Source of the DNA: an uncultured Schlesneria sp.
GTDB lineage: Bacteria > Planctomycetota > Planctomycetia > Planctomycetales > Planctomycetaceae
DNA: 47,414 nucleotides
Assembly (NCBI GenBank): GCA_903858935.1
Contig: CAIOKO010000251.1
Location: 1-47,414, forward strand
Reading direction: 5' to 3'
The notes below the pieces were generated by a model. The model made no database searches, was not told the DNA's origin, and saw only the letters and a list, made by a program, of their open reading frames with translations. Positions 8,607-18,300 of the stretch are shown here, piece after piece. How positions within the stretch are numbered: the stretch's first letter is position 1; each line of letters opens with the position of its first letter. The translations under genes were made by a program, and so were the position numbers.

Positions 8607-9339
8607 CATTAGTCTTTATGCTAAAGGGAGTTTCAGCAATATCATGCAGCAAATCTGTCCCCTTCGTTTGACGGCATTTGAAAGGGAAGCGGGTTACGGG
8701 GCGTCTTTGACAAAGCGTGGAGTGTCAGTGCTCATTTCGATGTTGCGGTTGTTTGCCTACGCCTCACCGGGCTTTTTCACGCGTCCACTCTGATTCGACA
8801 CAAGATCATTATAAATCGAGAGTTAAACGATAATTACAAGCCCCCTCCCTTTAAATTCAGCCCGACGCGCAAGCGAGGGATCTAATTCTCTTAAAGACGA
8901 AGAGAGGATCCCTCGCTTGCACGTCGGACTGACGAATTGCCTGGCCTCAATCCTCGTCAGCACTCCTCAGCGGTGTCCGGCAACGCTTGGAAAGATCGGC
9001 TGACCGCCAATCCTCCGGTGCCGCTGGCTTCGGGCTAAACGAGGAATCTTTTTCCTTAATTGTCTTGATAACGAGAGATTCTTGTTCCGATGGTTTGGAG
9101 TGAGATGCTCGACGGAGTATTATTCTCACAGCACCGCTGATACCGTCTCTGGCTGAAAAATCATCCCGCGAAATTCTGGCAACTGATGCCTGGTAATTCC
9201 CTGATTGACACCATTGGGTTTACGTCTCCAATTTGATTCTCGCCATCGTGGCAAATGTTTCGAGGTCAGACGCGAAATAGGACTTTCGAAAAGCGACCTG
9301 ATCGTCGCTGCGAAACGAAATCTTTTGCAAGGACATGCT
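8607..9339. other. Gene-free stretch upstream of purF
   Basis: About 730 bases with no supportable gene. It includes the large hairpin at 8859-8930 (listed separately) and a GCCGCTGGCTTCGGGCTAAA sequence near 9019-9038, which resembles another dispersed planctomycete repeat. The longer purF reading frame that starts at 9205 is judged non-coding upstream of 9340. Confidence 0.45.
8859..8930. repeat. Large palindromic repeat (24-bp stem)
   Basis: Arms 8859-8882 and 8907-8930 are inverted copies matching at 22 of 24 positions; the core is GCAAGCGAGGGATC. The two mismatches would be G-U pairs if the minus strand were transcribed. The 24-base loop contains a second short palindrome (CTCTT...AAGAG), so the whole unit could fold into a longer rod. 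The core looks like a dispersed planctomycete repeat; no gene lies within it. Confidence 0.75.
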
Positions 9340-10941
9340 GTGGCCGATCTCTATCATGAGTGTGGAATTGCCGCGATCTACCATCTGCCGGGTGAGGTCA
9401 GTCGCATGGCCCCCAAGCAGGGACCCAACCAGGTGTCGCGACTGATGCCTCGGTTGCTGCTCGAAATTCAAAATCGAGGGCAACTTGCCGCCGGAATGAC
9501 TGTTTATCGTCCTGGCCACGCACAGTTGCTCGACACCTACAAAGATGTCGGCACGGTGACCGAAGTTTTCCATCTGAACCAACAGGCGGACGCTGCGGCA
9601 CTGATGGACCAATATGCGGGCCCGGCCGCCATCGGTCACGTTCGATACGCCACTTGCGGTACCGATGACAAAGGGAATGCCCAACCATTCGAACGCCACC
9701 ATATCGAAAAGCACAAATGGTTTGCGTTTGGTTTTAATGGACAGCTGGCAAATTATAAGCAACTGAAGGCCGAGATCCTCTCGCAGCCGAATTTTCACCT
9801 GGCACGCGACTCAGACACCGAAGTGCTGATGCACATGATCTCGCAATTATTGTCTGGTGACCGCCAGCCGACGCTGCTGGAAGTCCTCTCACACTTGAGT
9901 GAGCGACTGGACGGCGCCTGGAATGTCGTGTTCATGAATGCCCTGGGTGAAATGTTTGTTGCCCGCGATCCGTTGGGAATTCGCCCCCTGTGTTACGCCG
10001 TCGAAGGCTCACTGTTCGCCGCCGCCAGCGAAAGTGTTGCACTTGCAAATCTGGGGTTTAAGCAGGAATCGATCCGAAACGTCCCTCCTGGTCACGCGGT
10101 TTTAATTCAGAACGGTCGGCTTGAAGTCAAACAATTCGTCGCCAGCCCAAGACGGGCTCACTGTTTCTTCGAGTGGATTTATTTCGCCAACGTTGCCAGT
10201 ACGCTGGATGATCGAAGTGTCTATCTGACTCGGAAACGACTGGGTGAAGAACTGGCCCGGCAAGAGCGAACCGACCCGGCCTGTCCTCTGGACGATGGAG
10301 ACACGATCGTCGTCCCCGTTCCCGATACGGCGAAGGCGGCCGCCGACAGCATGGCTTACACACTTGGCATTCCGTGTCTGGAAGGATTGATCCGAAACCG
10401 CTACATCGGACGAACGTTTATTGAAGGGACAAATCGCGAAGACAAGGTCCGCATGAAATTCACTCCACTCCCCGAAGTTCTTTCAGGAAAACGAGTGCTA
10501 CTTGTGGAAGACACGATCGTTCGATCGACAACGATGAAGGTATTGATCTCACAACTTCGCGACCGTGGCCATGTGCGGGAAGTTCATGTGAGAGTCGCTT
10601 GCCCGCCCATCGTCGCCCCCTGTTTTTACGGCATCGACATGTCGACCACGAGTCAATTGTTCGCGCCCAAATTCATGGATGAAGGTGAATTGATGACTCC
10701 CGAAATCGAACGGGAAATGGCAAAAGCAATTGGTGCCGACAGCTTGAGATACCTTTCGCGTGGTGCGATCGCTCGCAGTGTTGACCTGCCGGCCAAATCA
10801 CTTTGTCAGGCTTGCATCGACGGGTCGTACCCCACGGATGCGGGAACAGCGTTGTATGCCGAAGATATCCGTCGCTCGTGTGCGAACAACTGCTCGTCGA
10901 CCCGTGTCTTCGATGAACCACTGGTTGTGGCGGCAAAATAA
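9340..10941 (+). CDS. purF: Amidophosphoribosyltransferase
   Basis: A 533-aa enzyme for the first committed step of purine synthesis (PRPP plus glutamine to phosphoribosylamine). The GTG at 9340 is the preferred start: AAGGA lies six bases upstream and it places the nucleophilic Cys at residue 8, after a short propeptide (VADLYHEC, normally removed to expose Cys). The N-terminal class II glutaminase shows GHVRYATCG and FNGQLANY; the C-terminal PRTase has the PRPP loop [13 protein letters not shown] at 386-398. Cysteines in [16 protein letters not shown] and [10 protein letters not shown] match the four ligands of the [4Fe-4S], B. subtilis-type enzyme. dapF follows after 52 bases on the same strand. 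Confidence 0.93.
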   Translation: MADLYHECGIAAIYHLPGEVSRMAPKQGPNQVSRLMPRLLLEIQNRGQLAAGMTVYRPGHAQLLDTYKDVGTVTEVFHLNQQADAAALMDQYAGPAAIGHVRYATCGTDDKGNAQPFERHHIEKHKWFAFGFNGQLANYKQLKAEILSQPNFHLARDSDTEVLMHMISQLLSGDRQPTLLEVLSHLSERLDGAWNVVFMNALGEMFVARDPLGIRPLCYAVEGSLFAAASESVALANLGFKQESIRNVPPGHAVLIQNGRLEVKQFVASPRRAHCFFEWIYFANVASTLDDRSVYLTRKRLGEELARQERTDPACPLDDGDTIVVPVPDTAKAAADSMAYTLGIPCLEGLIRNRYIGRTFIEGTNREDKVRMKFTPLPEVLSGKRVLLVEDTIVRSTTMKVLISQLRDRGHVREVHVRVACPPIVAPCFYGIDMSTTSQLFAPKFMDEGELMTPEIEREMAKAIGADSLRYLSRGAIARSVDLPAKSLCQACIDGSYPTDAGTALYAEDIRRSCANNCSSTRVFDEPLVVAAK

Positions 10942-10993
10942 CCTGTCTCAATTGGGATCGAATTTCATCTATTGAATCTGTGAGCGAGTCAGT

Positions 10994-11830
10994 ATGCGTT
11001 TTACGAAGATGCACGGAGCGGGTAACGACTATATTTACGTAGACTGCTTTCGCGAGCAGCCTCCCCAGGATATTCCGGGAACAGCAATCCTGGTCAGCGA
11101 CCGACATACCGGAATTGGCGGCGATGGCATCGTTCTGATCTGCCCTTCGGAAGTCGCCGACGCTCGCATGCGGATGTTCAACGCGGACGGCAGTGAATCC
11201 GAGATGTGTGGAAACGCCATCCGTTGCGTTGCCAAGTTCGTGTATGACCGAGGGATCGCCAAAAAGCCTGAATTGAAAATCGAAACCGGTCGTGGCGTTT
11301 TAACAATGCAGTTGACAGCAGGACGTGACGGACTGATCGACCGCGTGCGAGTCAATATGGGAACGCCAATTCTCGAATCGGCCCGCATCCCGACCTTGCT
11401 TCCCGGCGATCCACCAACCAATGTCCCTCTGGAAGTCGCTGGCAAAACAATTCATGTCACCTGCATTTCGATGGGGAATCCACACTGTGTCACCTTCGTC
11501 GACGAAGTCAACGACGACTGGGTGCTACGAGTGGGTCCTCAGATTGAACGGCATCCGGCATTCCCCCGCCGAGTGAATGCCGAGTTCATTCAAATCGTCT
11601 CGCCGACAGAATTCATCATGCGAGTCTGGGAACGAGGAAGTGGCGAAACAATGGCTTGCGGCACTGGGGCTTGTGCTTCGGCCGTGGCTGCGGTCTTGAC
11701 AGGGCGAACCGAACGGACCGTGACCGCTCATCTTCGTGGCGGCGACTTACAACTGGAATGGTCGGCCGGCGGCGATGTGTTCATGACCGGTCCCGCGACA
11801 GAAGTTTTCAGTGGCGAATGGAATGGGTAG
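10994..11830 (+). CDS. dapF: Diaminopimelate epimerase
   Basis: A 278-aa cytoplasmic enzyme that converts LL-diaminopimelate to the meso form for lysine and peptidoglycan synthesis. Both catalytic cysteines of the two-base racemase are present: Cys72 in [13 protein letters not shown] and Cys222 in [13 protein letters not shown]. The N-terminal signature [17 protein letters not shown] and the repeated half-domain structure are standard, and the length is normal. That this organism keeps dapF fits current evidence that planctomycetes make peptidoglycan. It follows purF closely and could share its transcript. Confidence 0.95.
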   Translation: MRFTKMHGAGNDYIYVDCFREQPPQDIPGTAILVSDRHTGIGGDGIVLICPSEVADARMRMFNADGSESEMCGNAIRCVAKFVYDRGIAKKPELKIETGRGVLTMQLTAGRDGLIDRVRVNMGTPILESARIPTLLPGDPPTNVPLEVAGKTIHVTCISMGNPHCVTFVDEVNDDWVLRVGPQIERHPAFPRRVNAEFIQIVSPTEFIMRVWERGSGETMACGTGACASAVAAVLTGRTERTVTAHLRGGDLQLEWSAGGDVFMTGPATEVFSGEWNG

Positions 11831-11941
11831 CGTCGAAAGTTGAGTCGCGCAAGTTTTGAATTTGTGGGCCAATCAGAATCGTACTTGACTCAGCGGAAAT
11901 CGAGGATGTTTGAGTCGATGGAGTTGCCTTCAACGTTCTTC

Positions 11942-12161
11942 CGGCCCAAAGTGGCCATTCGTTCCAATAGCCAGCGCCAACGGCCCTGGCTCAGATCCCC
12001 TGTGTCTTATTCAGGCCTGAAGGGGCGACCATTCGATGTCAAAGCGGCTTCTGACGTACATTTTAAGAACGGACGGCCCTTCAGGCCTCAGATGGTTTCG
12101 TGGTTGACGACGGAGCAGGGCCGATGGCCCTGGTTATTTGAACCGCTGGCCTTTTGGGCCG
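11942..12161. repeat. 220-bp nested palindromic element
   Basis: The outer arms (11942-11992 and 12113-12161) are inverted copies that align over about 50 bases with two single-base gaps. The inner arms (12011-12034 and 12067-12090) match at 20 of 24 positions and carry AGGCCTGAAGGG. Short self-complementary cores also occur, for example AGGGCCGATGGCCCT at 12117-12131. The whole unit is therefore a nested palindrome that could fold into one long hairpin. It has no transposase and resembles a MITE- or REP-type element. The open frame running across it (11840-12352) is not credible as a gene. The rest of the 539-base gap, up to 12369, holds nothing I can identify. Confidence 0.75.
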
Positions 12162-12369
12162 AAAAACAAGATCTCGGAAATTGCCATGAACCCTTGATCA
12201 GAAAAGACATCCCGAATAAACGCATCAGGTACCACTGTTTGACCGCCTTCTGTCACACAATGAATTTAGAGCGGTATAACGGTATCTGGAGAAGACACTG
12301 CTTCTCCGAAGATTGCGATGCAGTGGTACAGACACCTGATTTAGACGTTTGACAAAGCACGGCGCCACT

Positions 12370-14256
12370 ATGAACGCACTCCAATTCAGCGATAAGATCT
12401 GGTGCCTGCCGATCATTCACGGAAGCGGTGACTTCGCGATCGAAGTCCGCCGAATGATGCTTTCGGACCACTTCGATTGTCTGGCTGTTCCGCTGCCACC
12501 GTCGTTTCAACACGATGTAGAACGCGCGATTGAGTTTCTCCCCAATGTCTCGTTCGTCATTCAGCCGGAAACTCCGCCGGTGACCTCACGCGAATGGACA
12601 GGATTTGAAAACGAAAACGAATCGGACGAGACTGGCAGCCAGCCACGTGCGGCCAGTTACGTTCCGATCGATCCGTGCCAGGGGGTCATTGCAGGCCTGC
12701 GGATCGCAATGGAAGAGCGAATGCCGCGTGCCTTTATTGACCTCGAAACGGCTCAGTTCGAGACCTATTTCGGCGTCCTTCCAGACCCCTACGTATTGAA
12801 GCACGTCTCACCTGAAAAATTCGCAGCTGCGGTGCTTCCGAGCATCCCACGCGGTCACGAAGGCCAGCCTCGCGACCGTGTCACTTATATGGCAGAGCAA
12901 CTTCACGAACTGGAAAAACGCCACTCGAAAATTCTGTTCATCTGCTCGCTGCTTGACTGGCCCTGGATTCGCGAGGCGTATGTCGAGAGAACGGTTAGTG
13001 ACAGCAGCGATGATGAGATCGAATCGACTTCCATCTATGCGGTCGACCCTGGAACGCTGTTATTTGGATTAGGCGAATTACCCTACATCACGGGTCTTTA
13101 CGAACGAGCCCGATCAGAACTGGGTGAGGATGAAAATCTTTCAATCGATGGCGTGAAGGCCATGCTGCTGGCGGCAAGGGACCGATACCAGAAAAATCTC
13201 GGCAAACGGGCTCGAAAGATCACGCCCAAATTATTGCGAGTCTTTCTCCAATATGTACGGAATCTTACCCTCACCGAACGACGCTTGTCACCGACGCTCT
13301 ATACGTTGATCATCGCTGCGAAACAGATTGCCGGTGATCAGTTTGCGATCGCGCTGGCCGACGCCGCACGGGAATATCCATTCGACGGTCGCATTCCGTA
13401 TCCACTAATTCGGTTGGGGATTGATCGAGGTCAGCTGCCTGATGGCACGATGGTCGACTTAAAAAACCGTCTACCGGGGCAAGCTCTGGAATGGCGAAGC
13501 TGCAAGCTGAAGCCCGAACCGCCGAAGCCACAGCAGGAAGACTGGCTGATGCAATGGAACCCGCATCGCCAATGCAGTTGGCCGCCCGAAGACGTCGCGA
13601 TCGAAAAGTTTCGAACGCACGTCAAAGACACGGCATTAAACCTGCTCGGTACTGACCTGGCTCGAAGCGAAAAATTCTCGACCAGTCTGAAGGATGGGCT
13701 GGATATCCGCGAAACACTGCGCAACTGGCATACAGGGAATCTGTACGTCAAAGTGCTGCCACCGACTCGTGGAACACTTGACTGCGTGGTGATGTTGTTC
13801 GACAGTCCGGCCGATCCGCGTGATTATCCGTGGCGAGTCACCTGGCACGCCGAGCATCACGACGAATCGACGCTCGCTCTCTTTGCTACTAATTATCTTC
13901 AAGAGCTGGTAGGGCCAGGGATCGGTCAGGCCTCGTACGGCGGTGCCGTATTCTTGTTCCCTCCTCGACCAATCCCTGATATCTGGACGAACAGGCGTTT
14001 CGACTTTACGGATACACTGGAAGAACGACTGATTGCATCCGCTTGTTATCACGCGAAAGAACGGCATGTCGCGCTGCTCAGTCACGGCCCACCCGGTCTG
14101 GCCTGGCGGCAATTGGCGAAGAAATTCGGCAAGAAGTTGATTCACGTTCCACTGGCGAAATTCAGCCAGGAAACAATCCAGCAACTGCGAGTTTTTCACG
14201 TCTTGAACGGACAAAAAATACGCACGTTTGCCGCTGATTTTATTCGCAAAGTCTGA
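12370..14256 (+). CDS. Protein of unknown function; possible TraB/ChaN-like N-terminus
   Basis: A 628-aa soluble protein beginning MNALQFSDKIWCLPIIHGSG; an in-frame TTG seven codons earlier is a less likely start. The N-terminal 220 residues follow a pattern seen in the TIKI/TraB-ChaN-EreA superfamily: an early HGSGDFA, a hydrophobic strand ending FDCLAVPLPPS, and later a block of the form R.TYMAEQLHELE followed by KILFICSLLDWPWI. This resemblance is weak and from memory. The rest has Trp/Arg-rich segments (PHRQCSWPPEDVA) and a C-terminal part near FLFPPRPIPDIW. There are no membrane helices. It ends 11 bases before the moaC start, so the two are probably co-translated, yet no link to molybdopterin is known. 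Confidence 0.6.
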   Translation: MNALQFSDKIWCLPIIHGSGDFAIEVRRMMLSDHFDCLAVPLPPSFQHDVERAIEFLPNVSFVIQPETPPVTSREWTGFENENESDETGSQPRAASYVPIDPCQGVIAGLRIAMEERMPRAFIDLETAQFETYFGVLPDPYVLKHVSPEKFAAAVLPSIPRGHEGQPRDRVTYMAEQLHELEKRHSKILFICSLLDWPWIREAYVERTVSDSSDDEIESTSIYAVDPGTLLFGLGELPYITGLYERARSELGEDENLSIDGVKAMLLAARDRYQKNLGKRARKITPKLLRVFLQYVRNLTLTERRLSPTLYTLIIAAKQIAGDQFAIALADAAREYPFDGRIPYPLIRLGIDRGQLPDGTMVDLKNRLPGQALEWRSCKLKPEPPKPQQEDWLMQWNPHRQCSWPPEDVAIEKFRTHVKDTALNLLGTDLARSEKFSTSLKDGLDIRETLRNWHTGNLYVKVLPPTRGTLDCVVMLFDSPADPRDYPWRVTWHAEHHDESTLALFATNYLQELVGPGIGQASYGGAVFLFPPRPIPDIWTNRRFDFTDTLEERLIASACYHAKERHVALLSHGPPGLAWRQLAKKFGKKLIHVPLAKFSQETIQQLRVFHVLNGQKIRTFAADFIRKV

Positions 14257-14267
14257 TGAGGTCCTGC

Positions 14268-14759
14268 ATGTCCGAATTATCGCATTTCGATGATCAGGGC
14301 CAAAGCCGTATGGTCGATGTCGGCGCGAAAGAGGTGACACTACGCCTGGCTCGTGCGGAGACGTTCGTCCACATGCAACCCGGCACATTGTCACTGATCC
14401 TCAATCGTCAGGTTGCCAAGGGAGACGTGTTCGAAGTCGCGCGACTTGCAGGGATCATGGCCACAAAACGAACGGCGGATCTCATTCCACTGTGTCATCC
14501 GCTCGGCATCGACGGAGTTGATTTGACTATGGCCGCTGTTGGTGACACCACAGTTCGAATCGAAGCAACGGTTCGGGTTCATGGACGAACCGGCGTGGAA
14601 ATGGAAGCATTGACAGCGGTCACAGTCGCCAGCCTGACAATTTACGATATGTGTAAATCTGTCGACAGGACAATGTCGCTTGGACCTGCCCGTTTACTCG
14701 AGAAACGGGGTGGCAAGAGTGGCCACTTTGAAGCGCCAAGCTCAAAACATGGGTCATAG
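14268..14759 (+). CDS. moaC: Cyclic pyranopterin monophosphate synthase
   Basis: A 163-aa enzyme that closes the ring to form cyclic pyranopterin monophosphate, an early intermediate of molybdenum cofactor. The hallmark segments are present: AGIMATKRTADLIPLCHPLG (with the conserved Lys and His) and GRTGVEMEALTAVTVASLTI followed by DMCKSVDRTM. I chose the ATG at 14268, beginning MSELSHFDDQGQ, because GAGG lies six bases upstream; an ATG overlapping the stop of the previous gene is four codons earlier. No other moa genes are near, which is common in this phylum. Confidence 0.95.
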   Translation: MSELSHFDDQGQSRMVDVGAKEVTLRLARAETFVHMQPGTLSLILNRQVAKGDVFEVARLAGIMATKRTADLIPLCHPLGIDGVDLTMAAVGDTTVRIEATVRVHGRTGVEMEALTAVTVASLTIYDMCKSVDRTMSLGPARLLEKRGGKSGHFEAPSSKHGS

Positions 14760-14829
14760 GCATTGTCATTACTCATGTTCGGCGGGTGAATAGCGAACGA
14801 GCATTGAGATCAATGGGTACGTATTGATG

Positions 14830-14859
14830 TCGGTAATTGTCTCGTGGGGCAATTACCGA
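14830..14859. promoter_or_regulatory. Perfect 10-bp inverted repeat
   Basis: TCGGTAATTG and CAATTACCGA form a perfect stem with a 10-base loop, 71 bases beyond moaC. No T-run follows it, so it is a poor intrinsic terminator; an operator or a transcript-stabilising hairpin is equally possible. Confidence 0.45.
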
Positions 14860-14979
14860 AGGAGTTTACAAAGCCCCCACCCAACCGCCACTGCGGCGGA
14901 GGGTTTTGGTAAGATCGACTGCTTCATCGCAACTCTCACGACGTTGCCTTTCAGGGCGATGCTCGATGATTTGGATTAA

Positions 14980-15045
14980 TACCTGGGGCGGCGCACGAAG
15001 ATGAACTTGCCCCGGGCTGATATCTGTCAGCCCTTCAGACTGAAA
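14980..15045. repeat. Degenerate dispersed repeat (ACCTGGGGCGGCGC...TGCCCCGGGCT type)
   Basis: ACCTGGGGCGGCGC is followed by an interrupted TGCCCCGGGCTGATATCTG and CAGCCCTTCAGACTGA. The first and second parts pair as a stem (TGGGGC/GCCCCG), and GGCTGA...TCAGCC makes another. The sequence style matches a repeat I know from many planctomycete and verrucomicrobial genomes, where it often gives false short genes. It is included on pattern only. Confidence 0.5.
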
Positions 15046-15346
15046 TTTGCTCCGACTTCACCGAAGTCAGGAATTCTGCGGATACCTTTAATTACGGAGT
15101 GCCGTTCAATGTTCGTCCAAATACGGACGAAACGGGTGTCGCTAGTCAACGGTTTTTCACAACGAGTCTCGATTGAAGTTGGTGAAAATATGGATAAAGG
15201 CAAACTCGTATTTTCTACAGCAACTTTTCGGGAACTTTCTGTCATTAAGCACGTCTCAGTCACTCGTCAAACTCGAATTTCTTTCGCAGACTATGACGGG
15301 AACTCATCTCGAATTGTCAGCACGTCTACGACAATCAGGAGCAAAC

Positions 15347-18300
15347 ATGCGACGCCTCGCACTGATCGGAGTATTGGCTATGAATTGGATGTCGACGGGA
15401 TTCGGCGGGGAAATCGACTTTGTCGAAGATTTTGTGCTTGCCAAAGATCGGGCCGCAGTGCTGAAGCAGCTTGTTCCCGGCACGGAAGAATTCAGCTATT
15501 ACCACGCATTGCATTATCTGCAGACCGAACAGTTCGACAAAATGGATGGCCTGATCTCGGCCTGGGTGCAGCGGCATGGCGAGACACAGCGAGTCTCTGA
15601 GATTCGCACGCGGTATGCGCTTGCGACCTATGACAAAAGCCCGCAAAAGACATTGGAGTTTCTGCGAGGACGGCTGGGTCTCAACTACCCGCACCAGAAG
15701 GAAGAACTTAACCGTGAACCGAATCTGCCAACGGCGCTCGATCAGGCCTGGATTTCACGCGACGCCTATCTGAAGCGGGCCAACGCCGTTACGACAGATC
15801 AAACAAACTCGTTCGAGGACACGGCTCTTGACTGGTTAGTCGACACCGAACTGGGGGCAAATCAACGCCGCAGCTTGCTTTCGCGACTTTCCCGTCCAGA
15901 TCATGAAAAACTCGTTAAGCTGGTCATTGATGACCTGAAACACATCAATTCTGGCGGATTCGGATCGCTTGGAATCCATCGACAATTGCTGGTGACTCAA
16001 CTGGAAGAACTGGCGAAGGGGATGCCGGACCTGCTGAACAATCAGAATTTTGTGTCGGCTTACCTGACAAAACTTCAGCCGACCGCAGACGAAGACTGGC
16101 GACGCGACCCGAATCGTTTGGAAGCCTGGCTCGATCGACTGGCCAAATTCACCACTCGACTTTCGCCGGTTCATAATTCATTAAAAGCTCACGTACTGTA
16201 TCACCGCCTGGTACTAGACCGACAGCGCGGCAACCTGAACAAAGAGCGGTTTGTCGAGTACTTGAAGCTGCCGCGACGGGTTGGCTATCTTTCCAAACGA
16301 ATGGCAGAATCCGAGGCGTTCAGGAATTTCCCTTGTGATCTCAACGCCAACTACATCGCGGCCACGTTGCTTCTACCGATCGGCGATGACGAACCGCTGG
16401 TCCGCAGTTATCTGGCCGCATTTCTCGTGAATGCTCCTAACACGAAGGAGTTCGATCCCTATCTGAATGAAGTTTACCTGCAGCAGTTGTTTGCCGAGGT
16501 CAAAATTGTTAACGGATTAGGGGATGCCGAACAGTGGGCGTCTCAACTTCCGCCGGTTCAATTTCAACAACTCAAAGACCGAGTTGATCTCGACTTTGCC
16601 TTTACGAACAAGACACAGTTTGCGCCGGACGAACCAGTCAAGCTCGATCTCTACCTGAAAAATGCCGGGACATTGATCGTCAAAGTGTTTGAGATCAACA
16701 CGAAAGCGTTCTACCGGTCGCAATTAAAAGAAATCGACACGGATATCAGTCTGGATGGCCTGGTCGCGAACGTCGAACAGATCCATCCCTCCAGCGAGCC
16801 TCCACTACGACGCATCGCAAAGACATTTGAATTCCCTCAGCTTGAAAAGCCGGGCATTTACATCGTCGATTTCATTGGAAACGGCCGAAGCAGCCGTGCC
16901 CTGATTCGGAAAGGGCGACTCCGATACCTGGTCCGAACGAGTCCGATTGGCCACGCGTTTACGATTCTCAATGAGAAAAACGAACAAGTCAAAGATGCGT
17001 CGCTGTGGCTGTCGGGGCATGAATATCTGCCTGGTGACGATGGCGCGATCCATGTCCCATTCGCCGCCAATACCGGCCGTCAGCCCATCGTGATCTCACA
17101 AGGGGGGCTGTCGTCGCTCGACTTTTTCCAGCAAGAGGCCGAGAACTTTAATTTGACGGCCGGTTTCTATGTTGATCGCGAATCTTTACTGAAACAGAAA
17201 ACCGCCGAGTTGATCGTTCGAGCCGGGCTGAGCGTGAACGGAACTCCTGTTTCGCTGAAGCTGCTCGATGACGTCAAACTCACGATTGTTTCGACAGATC
17301 TCGATGGAATCGCTTCGTCACAAGAATTGCCAGACTTCAAGTTGTACGAGGATCGTGAGACGACTCACGAATTTCAGGTTCCAGCCCGACTGGCATCACT
17401 GCAGTTCACATTGTCCGGCCGCGCCAAGAAACTGAGCGAAGGGGGCCGGAAGATCGATCTGTCCGCCAGCGATTCCGTCGCGCTGAACGGAATCGATCGG
17501 ACAGAAAAAATTGAGTTCGTGCACCTGGCCAAATTTGGAGACACCTATGTCATTGAACTGAGAGGAAAGACGGGTGAGACGAAATCGTCGCGACCCGTTC
17601 AATTGGCATTCAAACATCGTGACTTTCGAGATGTTTTTCACGCGACCTTGAAAACGAATGCGGCCGGACGAGTTGAGCTTGGCCGATTGGCAGACATCGT
17701 CTCCATCACCGCCGAGACCCCGGAAAACACGCAGCAAACCTGGGATTTGCGTGGTGATTCACACACCTATTTCCAGACCGTACACGGCAAAGTCGGCGAT
17801 CCGATCGTCGTCCCCTTTCTCAGTCGCTCGACGGCGCTGCCAGCCGCAGGGGCCGTTGTGAAACCGACGCGGGACGAGCTATCGCTGCTTGAAGTCCGTA
17901 GCGATGTCTATGTCGCGGACCGCTTTGAACACCTCAGTTTGAAGGATGGTCTCGTCGTTTTGAATAAACTTCCCGCGGGCGACTATGACCTGCTCCTCAA
18001 ATCGACCGGTGCCCCGATGCGAATTCGGGTCACGGATGGCCCCAAGCTGGCCGGATTCCTCTTAGGAAACGTGCGACAACTCGAACTGCCTCGACTGGCA
18101 CCGCTGCAGATCGAATCGATCACGCCGGCCAATGATGGCTTGAGCATCAAGCTGAAGAACGCGACGAAATTCACCCGCGTGCACGTCTTCGCCAGTCGAT
18201 ATGTCCCCGAGTACGACGTGTTCAAAAATTTGAGCCGGGTACGAGGGACTGAGCCGTACGTATTTCAGCAGACACCGGCAAAGTCCGTCTATCTGACAGG

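Larger units (their letters stand above)
14760..15346. other. Gene-free stretch before the giant protein gene
   Basis: This 587-base gap holds a perfect 10-bp hairpin (14830-14859), a short GC-rich stem (CCGCC..GGCGG) near 14889-14903, and a degenerate dispersed repeat (14980-15045). The open reading frames that run through it lack ribosome-binding sites. AGGAG sits six bases before the giant gene's ATG at 15347. Confidence 0.5.

Noticed and set aside
11840-12352. 170-codon plus-strand open frame
   Set aside because: It is read through the 220-bp palindromic element and has a low-complexity Trp/Arg/Pro pattern typical of false genes in such repeats.
13636-14394. 252-codon minus-strand open frame
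   Set aside because: It overlaps the 628-aa gene and the start of moaC; no supporting signals.
15001-15600. 199-codon open frame and the long N-terminal extension of the giant protein
   Set aside because: Both pass through a dispersed repeat; AGGAG and a signal peptide place the true start of the giant gene at 15347.
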